Source of the DNA: Oxytricha trifallax | Taxonomy: Eukaryota > Ciliophora > Spirotrichea > Sporadotrichida > Oxytrichidae | NCBI GenBank assembly: GCA_000711775.1 | Contig: ARYC01000587.1 | Span: 1 to 64,000 of the forward strand | Length of the DNA: 64,000 nt | Reading direction: 5' to 3' | Shown: positions 11,469 to 23,700 of the stretch, in pieces | Layout of the letters: each line of letters begins with the position of its first letter | How positions within the stretch are numbered: position 1 is the first letter of the stretch | Program-made: the position numbers and the translations under genes | The notes under the pieces: generated by a model | The model's database searches: none | Told to the model about the DNA's origin: nothing | What the model saw: the letters and a program-made list of their open reading frames with translations, nothing else

Positions 11469-14400
11469 TCATATTACTAAATAAACTTCAATCTCTAACA
11501 CCTTAAATGAGAATTAACCTCCTAAATATGCCTTATGATTCATCTGACCCATATTCATATCCCTCTGGTAATTCATAAGATCCACCTAGATAACAATAAC
11601 TACTTTCCTTTACATCACAATTTTCAGAAATATAAATGTCACAGTCATTCTCACCATATCCAAATGTCATCATGCTATCACAAAAATGTATAACTGATGC
11701 GCCTTAATTTCTATATAATTTATGAATTGATTGCTTGTTCAAACTAAACACAAATGCACTCATATCATAATGCCATGCAAGTTGCTCAGTTGCTGGATGT
11801 ATATGGTATAGATGTAAATTAAGATAATTAATACAAGATACTTTTTCATATTTGCGATTGTTAAAAAATTCTAAAAAATTTAATAATATATTATCTTTAA
11901 TTTTAGAATAAAATTATAACATAATAAATTAAAATACATTAAAGGCATGTATAAATTTATTTGATATTTTCATAATGAAATCATATTACGATCTAGTATG
12001 ACTTATTTTACAATATTAGAAGAAAAAAATTAGAATATTTCTTAAAATCTTATATTTATGTTTAATAAAAGTGTTTAAACTTAAAGCATTAATTTATTTA
12101 TTCTTATAGCAAAAATGTTATACAATTATATTTATTTTATTATAAAGTTATTAATTCTTTATACTATTTTATTCCCATGTATATTTGATTATTTATAAAT
12201 ATTCTATATAATATAGTATATCTACATATAAATACAAAAATAAATAAAATAATAAATGTAAATCCTCCGAACACTTATCCAAATTCATTCAGGATAAATG
12301 TAACTTTCCTGCCTTTATTTTCACATTATTCGTGGAATTTAGATGGAGTAAATCCAATAAACTATAATATTGCTAAATCAATTTGTTAGATATAATTGAT
12401 AATAATTATTATTTAATGTAAATTTGATTTTTTATCCATGAGTAGATCCTCTGTATAGCAATTCATGTTTTAGGGTATAAACTATAGACCATTATAAATT
12501 ATATTTATTGTAAAATTATTAAGTTGATTAAATAGATAAATATGGTAAAATAAATATATCTCAAATATTCCCAAATTTTGTGGTATCACCTCTTCCATTG
12601 ATTATTTATTTATATTTTAATTAAATGTTTTAAGACTTAAACAAATTAAATTCTGTTGAATTGATTTCTTATGATACCAATTCCTTAAATACTTTTTTCT
12701 TATATTCTTTAGATTACTCTTGAATATTTATTATGCAAGAACTTTTCCAAGTCAAATTCTGGCTAAATATCTGGTTTTAATTGTTAATCTATTAATTAAT
12801 TCTCAATATCTTTCTGAGAAATCATTTCAAAAGCAAGGATATTGGATAATAATAAGTTTGATAAATAAAATAATTCATATTACAAATATATCGGAGTTAA
12901 TATCTTTTGAATGCATTTTATGCTAGAATTTATTAATAGATAGTTTAATTAATAATTATTTTTTAATTTTTGAGAAAACTTTCCGTATTTATATAAAATT
13001 TATTAAATATATCGAGGAATGACCAATATGTTATAAACAAATAGATAAAAGTTAAATGTATATTTTAATATAAAAACAGAATTCCTAGATTTTATTACTT
13101 TATTTTTTAATTAAACCTTGAATATACTATTATATGATTCTAGTTTGATGTTCAGCTCTTTATTTTGATCATTCTATAGTTTTAATTCAATTTGAAAATT
13201 TCCATTAATTTCTTAGACTTCCTCCTTTAATTTTACGTTAATTTGTTCAATAGTCTTTGGCTAAAAGTTGAAACTATTATCCTTATTAATATCTTTAAAT
13301 CTATCTTCTAAGTATTTAATTAAATAAAAATGAGTCTGAATTTATCTCTTGCTTAAACTGTAATAAATTAAAATATAAACTGTTGAAGTTACTAAGCAAT
13401 TTCATACTAGATATTATTTAATCTCTGGTTTGCTAAATCAGCTAAATTTTTCTTTAAAATTTAATGTAGTCTCAAATGCTTCCAGAGCTTATTATAATTC
13501 TTCCTAAGCACAGCTTACGATTCATTAATCAAGATCTGTATATCATTTTTGGTCAGTTTCGTTTTACATTATTCTTCAGCAATTAAGTTTTAAAAGTTGT
13601 TGTTATGTTCCCTTAAACAGAGGTAAGCCAATTTAAATAATTTTGTTTAAAAAGATAATTTTGTTACAATCAACATCATCATTATTATTAGATTATTGCT
13701 CATTAAAGCTTTTTTTAAGCTAATCTTGTGACTCCAAATCTTTGATTAGATTAATATATTCTTAAAGGACTACTGGTTTAACATTTAATTAAAATTAAAT
13801 AAAAATTTAAAGCAGATGGTTGAGTTAAATATAATATTTTTCATTTAGTAAATAAAATTATTTATGAGTTCAAATCTTTTCACATGCTGGACACCAAATT
13901 TATTTTTGTTGGTTGCAGTTCTCATTGCATTCTAAGCATAACATACAACCACACTATAATAAATAATAATTAAAATGAGTAAAGTATTTTTTAAAAAATA
14001 AACACTCGTAGATACTTATAGAACTTCCATTCTTCAAATAAAATATTTAATTAATTATTGTAGGAATACATTTGATTCGGGAAATTAAATTATAAATATA
14101 TTTAATTTAAATAAAAATCGTGGCAGTTAATTTTCTGGAAACCTAGACAATACGGTACTTGTTTGAAAGAGAATTCAAAATTAGCTGGACTTTATTATTG
14201 CCAGTACACCTCTATCGCATCCCTGAAGCTAAATACCTTCACTTTAATTTTGGGTGATTTTTTAGTACAATTAAGTCAAAATTAAAGTGAAAGTTATTTA
14301 GCTTCAGGGGATGCGATAGAGGGGTACCGGCAATAAGTAAAGTCCAGCTAATTTTGAATTCTCTTTCAAACAAGTACCGTATTGTCTAGGTTTCCAGAAA

Positions 14401-14513
14401 ATTAACTGCCACGATTTTTATTTAAATTAAATATATTTATAATTTAATTTCCCGAATCAAATGTATCCCTGCAATATTTAAATTGCAGTAGTTTTTTAAA
14501 ATTAGTTTTCCAT
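11469..14513 (-). pseudogene. TLDc-family copy C, decayed
   Basis: The TLDc C-terminal piece (11469-11819) retains MTFGYGENDCDIYISENC and YLGGSYELPEGYEYGSDES. A TGA falls after TSIPYTSSN, and the frame shifts near the end before YLGGQFSFKVLEIEVY. The TLDc first part is at 12256-12480 (TPSKFHEQCENKGRKVTFIL; LLYRGSTH), with an IES at 12350-12435. Coiled-coil remnants lie at 12660-12850 and 13140-13580, a RING piece at 13860-13960 (CGCMLCLECNENCNQQKQIW), and the start region at 14476-14513, where the two N-terminal cysteines are lost (MENQFQK). A 419-bp palindrome splits the N-terminal region. The ATTTACAT pointer pair is intact (11812-11819, 12256-12263). Probably non-functional. Confidence 0.72.
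14057..14475. repeat. 419-bp palindromic (foldback) element
   Basis: Two nearly perfect inverted arms of about 195 bp surround a loop of roughly 30 bases near 14265. The arms begin ATTGTAGGAATACATTTGAT and end with its near complement. Both arms contain the box AGCTGGACTTTATTATTG (pairing CAATAAGTAAAGTCCAGCT on the right), which recurs in the core of the large palindrome at 49186-49606. No open frame of note. It sits in the N-terminal region of copy C. Likely a non-autonomous MITE-like or foldback element. Confidence 0.85.
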
Positions 14514-15174
14514 TTTGTGAATTACTTTATACCTCCCTTAATAATATTTTAGATATTTTTAATTTATAAGAATCATACAAAGGTGCCCCATATATTACTT
14601 GTTTATTTTAAAATATTTTAATTTCATTAATCAAACTCGTTTCAATATTAATTGTAATATTTGCATAATTTATTAAATGTCTTTATTAATTATTTCCTAG
14701 ATTAAATAATAATAAAAAATATCTATTATGATTAATTTTTATAAAAATTAAATGGTTGATAATAATCGATAGATTTAAAATTAATAAATCCAAAACTTTT
14801 ATTCATAGTTATGATTGTAATTTATGAATATCTGTAAGTTGTTAGAAGTATGTGTGGTTTTACATAAATATAGTATTTGAGTAATTTAGTATTTATAATC
14901 TTTATATGCATAACTTAAAAATACCCTATAGAATTGAAAACAATTTTGATTGGATATTATAAATGAATAATGAATCTAAATACCAAAGATGCTGATAAAA
15001 CACTTATCAAAATTTTTCTTGTATTTTAGAATTAACATCTTCATAATATTTAAACAAATTATTCATTAAATATATATATAGATAGAATTTTATATTCCAC
15101 CTTTAATATATAAAAGGTAACTACTATTATAATATGAAATAAACATTAATAAAAAAGAATTATGATTACAAGCA
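14514..15174. other. AT-rich spacer between copies C and D
   Basis: Only AT-rich sequence is seen. A short GC-richer patch at 14580-14600 is not part of a convincing frame. Confidence 0.55.
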
Positions 15175-17360
15175 TCAAATCACTTAATACACTTCCATCT
15201 CTAATACTTTAAATGTATATTAACCTGCTAAATAGGATCTTGCTTCATTTGTTGTATATTCATATCCATAAGGTATTTCGTAAGTATCACCTAAATCACT
15301 ACAATTGTCACTGTGTTTATCACAATTATCAAAATGCAAATATCTCCACCATTTCCAAAGACACAAATATAATCTTTATGATGATATACAGCATAATCTT
15401 GATAATAATATTGCTTATGAATAGATCTGTTGGTTAAACTAAACACAAAAGAATTGTCATCTGTGATTTGTAAACCATTATCAGGTGATTTTAAGGGAAT
15501 CGATGTAGGATTATCAATAAAAGTTAAATTGATTTAATCTAATTCATTATAAAAATTTAGTAGAAATATAAAATTTTACTAAAATCTTTTAGATTAAGAG
15601 TATAAGTACTTTAAATAATTATTATAAAAAATTCTAAAATATAAAATGTCATTAAAAAATAGACAAGAAAAAATGAAATAACTGTAAAAGATTTTATAAA
15701 ATAAATGGTAAGACTTTTTTATAAACTCAAAATTAAAAGGAATAGCAAATCAAATTGTTAATGGTAATTAGACATTTTATTGAGTAAAATATAATCTTTG
15801 TATTTTCCACAATTAGCATTAAGTAGTAGATATTTATTATATAAATTTTATTAATGAATATCCACCAAATACCTATCCAAATTCACTTAGGATAAAACAT
15901 ATAGTTGGATCTTTATCATCACATAATTTATGAAATTATGAAGCAATAAATCCAATCAATATTTATATAAAAGACTACTTTCCTTTTTTAATTAAATATT
16001 ATTTAATAATTTGTTCTAAGATTATGTATGATAAATTCTTACTATCTATATATTTTATCCGTGTATTGATCCTTTGAATAATAGTATAAATTTCACAATA
16101 GGGGTGAGATTAGATGTTGATATATTAATTATTTTAATTATTAATCAAAACATTCATTTATAAAAATTACATAAGAAATAAATCTACCATTTTTTATATT
16201 CAATTTTATTTGGTTATATAATTTTATTGTTTAGCAATATTACTACCCCAAATTTCTTGTCACTTTTATCTCCCATAATAATTAATTTAAATTACTTTAA
16301 ATGATTTAAGATTTGAGCAAACTAACTTTCATCAGTTTAATTAATTTCTATATCTACCAATTACTTGAATACCAATATCTTTTTAATTACAGTTGGATCT
16401 TAAATATCTTGGGAATATTTATCAGAGTCTATTATGACTTATCATCCGAGAAAAAATATTATTCTTTGAGTTCTTCTTGGTTCGAGTTTTATAAATATGC
16501 AACTGAAGCAGGAATATAGTTGAAACCAAATTATATTAGCATGTAATTTATTTTTAAAAAAAACAATATATTAATTTTAATTCTCCCCTTATATATAATC
16601 AAATAAAATAAAGAACTTTTTGTTGAATTAAACAGTTTTGAATTTGTTGTACAAATCATCTACTCTTTATATATCCTATTTCTCAAATTATGATGCTATC
16701 CCCATAATAGATCTTTATTCGTCTAGATTAATTATAAAGTTTCTTAGTTAATTTTCATGAATAAAGAATATAGTATTATCATTAACTTCTATTATAAATT
16801 GCTTCACTAATTTTAATCAAAAATATTATTTAATCAAAACTTTATTAATAAAAATTATCTATAGTATCATTTATAAATATTAATTATTATCTATAGTAAA
16901 GTGGACGTGATAATTTTTTGATAACAAAATTTATAGATCAAAATTTATTAAAAGATATTATTATTATTAACCAAATTAAAAAGCTTTTTACAAAGAAGCA
17001 AGATTTTAATTGATTTAAAAAAGATTTTTAAATTTATCACTATATTGCCTAGGAATTGCTTATTTTAAATTGATTAAATCACTTTAAAAAAAATAGACCT
17101 ATAAATACATAGAAATCACAATACTAAATCATTTTGTTCAGGATTTCGTTTATCTACTTTTAAGAAATATTAAATATTATTCTATAATTATAAGAACTGG
17201 TCTTATCACATCTTGGACATACCTATTATTGTTGACTATACTTCATAAAATTATCAATGCATTCCAAGGAGATTAATGACATCCACACTTATATATATAT
17301 ATATATATTATTATTAGAATAAATATTTACACTCTTACAATTATGGTGTCAAATTAAAAA
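15175..17360 (-). pseudogene. TLDc-family copy D, decayed
   Basis: The C-terminal TLDc piece at 15175-15505 reads LTNRSIHKQYYQDYAVYHHK and VFGNGGDICI, then loses frame by one base before DNCDKHSDN and YGYEYTTNEARS. Further TLDc parts are at 15840-15960 and 16050-16085, coiled-coil-like remnants at about 16280-16525, and a RING piece at 17190-17300 (SLECIDNFMKYSQQ with one extra base upstream). A remnant of the segment preceding the RING lies near 17330-17360. Intermediate segments and a clear start are not recognisable. Two or more frame breaks suggest a pseudogene, though single-base errors in the sequence cannot be excluded. Confidence 0.65.
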
Positions 17361-19090
17361 ATATTAAATAATTTAAATTGAAGTAATTATCGCCTTAAAT
17401 ACATTTTATTTTCATTTTTAATTGTTGATTTGAAATATAATTGTAGTATATATTAAACTTTTCTTTAATTAATAAATATGAATCGACAATAATTCTAATT
17501 TAATTTAACTTTTTTATTTGTTTAATTATCTATAATATACTATAAATATGTTAAAATTTACTTTCTGAAGTTATTTATTGGAATATTGATATCAATAATT
17601 GACATAACAAGTATTGTGTTAAACTATTATTATAGTTAATAAATATAATAATAAGATATAATAACTTTATATATTAATTAAATTTTTATTTAATTTCTAT
17701 TAAAACTCTATGAATTTTGAAGTCATTACCACAAATATTTAAAATAACCCATTTTATTATTTATGCCAATTAGGAGCAGATTTAAATTGCAAGAATAATA
17801 ATTCTTAATCCCATTATTAATATATTAATTTAACAAATAAATTAGAGTAAAATTGTTAATTTAATTAATTTAATTACAATTCAACGCAAATTAAATATTT
17901 TATTTGATAGAGATTTTTAAATTAAAAATATTTTAACAATTAGTATAAAATTAAATTTATAATTTATTTAGATCTAGAACTATTTATTTCATTTATAAAT
18001 ATTCATAATTAATATTAACATTTATTTTAAGTCATTTTACCTGATAAAAATACATTTTTATAATATTTTACTTAGAATTTTTATCTATTAAAAGATAAAG
18101 ATAAAGACAAAGAAATAAACTAAGTTAGAAAAAAAATTACTTAGGCACAGTGTCAATTTATATCTAATTATTAAATGAGAATAATTTTGAAACTATTGAA
18201 GAAAATTTAATAATCTCACACACTATACTAACTACTCAAAACTATTTTAAAAATACAAAATAAAAAGTTATTAAAATATATATTTTATATTACCATTGTA
18301 TTAAGATTATTACTCTCAAAAAAAAATTATGCAGAGTTTAATTAATTAGTTTAATTTTTAACATTTAAATATGATGAATTTATTAAATTAAGAGTATTTA
18401 TTAAATTTATATGCGCATCAACTTAACAGGCTTAATTCAAAATAATAATACTAATAAATATTCATAAACTAACTAATATTCATCTGAATTATGTATATAT
18501 ATTGATGATATAAAATTAAATTGCTACAGTATTTCTCTTTACTAATATTAATAAAATCTTTTAATAGAACTATTCGAGAGTTACAAGACTCTTTTTATTT
18601 TAGGTGTTAATAAAAAACAAATGTTTTTGTCTTTCTACTATATAAGTTTAATTTAGAAATAGTATTAGAAAATATTTTAATATTATATAATCTTTAAACC
18701 TTGGAGAAATTTTTTTAAATAATTGTTTTAATTAATAGTATTTAAGATTAAAATATAAATAAGAAAATATTTATTATATTGATGATGAGAAAAATATTAA
18801 GGCCTATTAATAAATTATTAAATTCTAAATTTTTTATAAAAAATAAAATGTTCATCAACAATTTATAGGATTGCTTATATCAGTTTACTTGAAATTAAAT
18901 TAAAGATAAATATTGAAAATTCTGATAACATAAGATTATAAACGCCAATAAGTATTAAATTAACACAGTAATTACATAATAATCAAAGGATTTATCATAT
19001 TTTATAATTATTTGTTCAATCCTTACTTTTGTTTGAATAAGCGAATATAAAATAAATAATTTTAACTTAAATTTATATTTCCAGATTTTA
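17361..19090. other. Long AT-rich stretch
   Basis: No coding island, terminal repeat or RNA gene was recognised. It is among the most AT-rich parts of the window. A (TA)n tract lies just before it (17290-17310). Confidence 0.5.
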
Positions 19091-19094
19091 TTAT

Positions 19095-19185
19095 TTGGAC
19101 ATCATACTTACTCAAGCTTATTAATAAACGGCTTAACATTTCTATGCTATCTCTCAAGAAGCTAAATCATCTTCTTTGAGAATTA
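19095..19185 (-). CDS. Short coding-like segment, unknown gene
   Basis: Minus-strand frame KKMIQLLERQHRNVKPFINK ending LEQV then TGA. Charged and protein-like amid AT-rich DNA, so perhaps the last segment of a gene whose other parts were not found. No family recognised. Confidence 0.3.
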
Positions 19186-19884
19186 TATATGTATCAGAAA
19201 TAATGATATTTTTTAAGGGAAAGTTTGAATACTATAGGACATGCATTTTAACAATTATATTAAAAAATGGGAAATGTAATTCCACTATCCCTAATTTATT
19301 CAAAAATATTTCAAGGAAAATCTCAACTAATAATAAGTTGATTATCCCAAAATGAAATGATAATTAATTGTAAGTTATTATATAATATTTTCATTGTAAA
19401 TATAGCATTAATTTATTGGTCATATTATTTCTCTAATTAATCAAAAATAAAAAATTAATTTTTAGGATTTAAAAAGACTAATTATTGCCAGAGAGTTTAT
19501 TAAGAATCAAACATGAAAGTTTTTTTTCTGATTAATAGTGATAATTTTATCACAATTATTTAACTGCAGCTAAAACATATATCTAGCATAACTCATAAAG
19601 AGTAATAATAGTAGAAAAGATAGATATTACATTAAAAAAATCGGATATTATAATAAATATTAACCAAAGCAATACTTTTAAGATAATATATTAAGGTAAA
19701 GAGGATAAATTAATTAATGGCGATTTATAGAACTTCTTAAACACTTCGTTCTTTTATATTAATAATTCTTTATGTCTCAAAAAAAAGTAAAAAAATTTAG
19801 TAAATTTTTTTATATTTATTATTATTATTATTATTTAAAGCTGTACGGAATTAATACTTGGGCTTAAGCCAGCCAGTTTTTATA

Positions 19885-19975
19885 TAATCAGATATTCATA
19901 CTTTGCTTTTGGTGATCCAGTTTCCTCTTTCCGAGGGGAGTTACCCCTATATGTACTCGACTAGTTTCATTTTTA
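19885..19975 (-). CDS. GC-richer coding-like island, unknown
   Basis: A patch far less AT-rich than its surroundings and missing from the duplicate at 34.6 kb. The minus strand reads NETSRVHIGVTPLGKRKLDH and on to a TGA; a second minus frame, MKLVEYIQGQLPSERGNWIT, is also open. It also contains small hairpins (AGGGGAGTTACCCCT, GGCTTAAGCC). An MDS of another gene is the preferred reading, but a structured RNA cannot be ruled out. Confidence 0.3.
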
Positions 19976-20279
19976 TTTTTTTTATATTTAATTTATTATG
20001 TTTTGTGTTTGTAATATTATTTTTCAGCTTTATTACTTTTAACTAATTATTTTGAGAAGGTTATCCTGAAAATATATTAGAAAAATTCTAAAAATAATGT
20101 ATTAGATTATATAGCAAGAACTAGTCCGATGTTGTATAATGTTAATATTTAGATAGTTAAAGTAAAATAATAATCACAATTATCTATATTTGGTAGATTA
20201 AACTTTTAAAAAAATTATGATTTTCAGTAAGAAACTCATAAAATAAATAAAAATATATTAAAGACTCTTCTTATAAATC

Positions 20280-20480
20280 AATCGCAGGTGGAAGTTTAGC
20301 ACTTACATTAATTTTAAGTTGCAGAAATTATATTTCAATATTATATTTTAGTGGCATTACCTGGTAAAACTTCATTGCCACAAGAAAGGAGCCTCACAGA
20401 ATCACAAAAGGAGGAGAAAAATGAAGTGTATAAACATACTAAGATGAAGAAGATGAGGATGAGGATGAAGTTTAGATTTT
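20280..20480 (+). CDS. Degenerate coding fragment, related to 34980-35130
   Basis: Plus-strand stretch with SLPQERSLTESQKEEKNEVY and a following acid-rich GAT/GAA/GAG tract. The duplicate at 34980-35130 reads KVPQEKRFTESYKDGTIKYQ in the corresponding frame. Both look like the 3' segment of a gene copied with the TLDc unit. Frames diverge between copies. No family recognised. Confidence 0.35.
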
Positions 20481-20790
20481 TATTAAATATTTACATTTTT
20501 CACAATCATAATAAGTATTTTTATTATAATAATTTTAATTGTTAACTCACTAAATTATTCATATTATAATTATGAATATAAAAAAACTTGAAATTTAATA
20601 AAAAATAATTGCAATATTCTTCAGCTTATTGAAAGAGTTAAAGTCATAGTCCTAATTATTTTTATTTTTAATCAATATTTTTATATTATTTGTATCAATC
20701 ATTTCATTTAGATTATATTTGTTTAACACTATAAATATAAACAAAGAATTAAATAAATTATCATATAATTAAAACAAACTAAAATAAATA

Positions 20791-23700
20791 TCATATTAGT
20801 GAATACACTTCAATCTCTAATACTTTGAATTGATATTATCCAGCTAAATATGATTGTGCTTCATTTGATTCATACTTATATCCATTAGGTGGTTCATAAG
20901 TATATCCTAAATTACAACAACTATCACTATTCTTATCACAATTATCAGAAATAACAATATCATCCACATCCAAATACACACATCCAATCCTTATAATGTC
21001 TAACTGCCTATTGTTAATTTGAATATTGTTTATGGATGGATCTCTTACTCAAACTAAACACAAATGCAGAGGGGTCACTATAATATTTACAATTATCAGG
21101 TGATGTCCATGGAAGAGATGTAAATTCAAAGTAAATCATTTTATTGAAAATTAAATCATAATTGTTTTATAAAATTAAATTAGAAATGAAGAATTTCATT
21201 GATTTATTTAATATATATTTTTTTTGTAAATAACTTTTAATTAAATATATATTTTATTATTTTGTACAATACAATTTTGTTCAATTATTTTTGCTTCATA
21301 AAACTACTGAACAAGTTTAAATTTAGGTGCAGAATGAAGTGAAACTACTGTTAAAAAACAAACAAAATTTCGAAATGTCATATTTTATCTTTTAGTTAAT
21401 GTCAATAAATACTAACAGAAATCAAAGAAGTTCTAAGCATTATTGAATAATAAATTTGAAAATGAAATATAAGCATCACTAATAATAAGAAGTAATTGCA
21501 AATATTTAACGAATCCCCTAATTCAATTTTATATTATTAATTTTATTTTAAATAGGTTTATGACCAAAATAATTATCTGTTAATTAAATTTATATAATAT
21601 AAAATTTGCAAGATCTTAGAAAGAAAAAGAGCACTATAATTTTATTAATTAAAGTTATTTGTAATTGTCTGCTTTAATGAGAGGCTGACATCTGTAGTGC
21701 ATCATTCTGAAAATTATATCCAAGGCAATTTGATCCTTGCCTGACTCGTTTTCACATCGAGGGAAGATCTCAAGAAAAGGATCATGAATCACTATTGATT
21801 GGCGAAATAAACAATCAGAAGTTCTTCAACAAATACAATATACCAGTCATGAAGAATCAACACGTAAGCAAGAGACACTTGATGTCGAAAATTTTGGGAA
21901 AACATAGTTAAAATACTCTCACTGATTAATATCCATTAATACTAACGAATAACCGTGAAAAAGAATAATTGTGTGGTAAGGGATTTATTCGAATGGAGAT
22001 GAATTTCAAGTATACCTAAAATAGAATGGGAGATCAGGCAAGCTGTTTTCCCTTCCGATGATTTATTCTATCAAAGTATCTTATTAAATAACCTCTATAG
22101 AAAAAAACGTTAAAAGCGATGCCTCTAACGAAAAATCTATAAGTGATAACTAACAAATGAGAATTACCGTGAGAAAAAAGAATCAAAAGACGATTAATTA
22201 GAAAGCTATTAAATTTTAACTGATTATTTCATTATGCATTATTTTATTTTAAACACTTTCACGCTATATTTAATTAATAAAATTATTGTTATAATTATTT
22301 TTAAATCAAATTACTTAAATCAAACTGATTTGGAAATTAGTTGCAGCTATATATTTATTAGTTATTTCTATTTTTCGGAATACAAAAGTTTTCTAATATA
22401 AACTTCTATTCGAAATTTTCTTTATTATTATTATTATTCATTACTCCAATCTTAATATATGCATAGTATATCATCTCATTCTTAATTAAAGTTTCCTTAT
22501 TTCTACAAATACACACATTTATTCAATCCAATCACATAGATACAATATGATAACAACGCTAAAACTGGGCAGAAATTTTTAATTTAGTTTTTTGCGAATA
22601 AATCTTTAATAATATATTTACGACTTAAGTACTATTCTTTGTATTAAATATATTATATAAACCTAATTTATAATATTTCCTAATACTAAGTAAATTGTAG
22701 ATATACTTTAATAATAATTTGATATAGTATTCCAATATTCATATACTAAAAAAATATGAAAGGCTAATGTAATAGAAATGATATGTAATTATTTTAAAAT
22801 TGATTTTTCATGAATTTAAAAATAAGTTATTATCATTTAAAAATGTTAATTATTTTATTGCAAATTTAATTTACCTTATTATGCAAAGAAAATAATATAA
22901 TTTTGATATTACTATATATAATTAAATAATGTAAATCCTCCAAATACTTATCCAAGCTCACTAAGAATGAAAGTTACGGTAGGTCCTTTATTATCACAAT
23001 AATTATGGAATTAGGAAGCAGCAAATCCAAATATTGAAAATAAATCATTGAAATATAAAGTTGCTCAAAATCACAAACGAAATAAATTTAAATTTTAAAT
23101 GCTAAAAAGGTTTTAATTCCTAAATTATAACTACTTGATTAAAATTCTACTTTTTAATGATTAAATAAAGTAATAAATTGATATTTTTTAAAGTAAGTTA
23201 CTAGTTCATTTTTTATATATTATTACTTTAATTAAATTCAAATAATCTTAAATTTAAGTATTTTCATTAGGAAATTTAAATACGAATTATTCATATTATG
23301 TCAACATTAAATAAATGTTATATTTATATTAAGTATAGTATTCTACATTATCAAATTCCTTATGAACTTATGTTCAATTAATTTGATAGTTAATAGCTAT
23401 TAGTCAAAATTGATAATTCAAATTTATTCACTTTAAATTGAATATAGAAAGTATGTTAATATTAAATATTTATAATTTATAATTTAAATATGTAAATTAA
23501 TCAAAATTTATAATTTAATTAAACATTTATTAATTAATACATTTTTCATATGTAATTTATCAGTTTTTAATACCCAAAAAAAATAATTTTAGATTTTTAA
23601 ATATTTGATTAAAAATTAATCAAAAGTACTTTACGATAATTTAGTCTTATATTTAATTAAAATCCATGAGTTGTACCTTTGAATAAAAGTTAAAATTTTA

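Larger units (their letters stand above)
19430..20790. repeat. Segmental duplication, copy 1 (3' flank of TLDc copy E)
   Basis: This stretch is similar to 34070-35469, the 3' flank of copy F. The best block is 20540-20690 against 35210-35360, which is almost identical (it includes TATTCTTCAGCTTATTGAAA); outside it the similarity is patchy. The last ~100 bases before the TLDc stop are also shared with copy B. The tandem array therefore grew by duplicating genes together with downstream DNA. Confidence 0.8.

Noticed and set aside
15213-16519. Plus-strand frames in copy D
   Set aside because: Complement of the TLDc segments; codon composition follows from the minus-strand gene.
19845-19975. tRNA or other known small RNA
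   Set aside because: No acceptor/T-arm pairing or conserved boxes could be laid out; only short hairpins are present.
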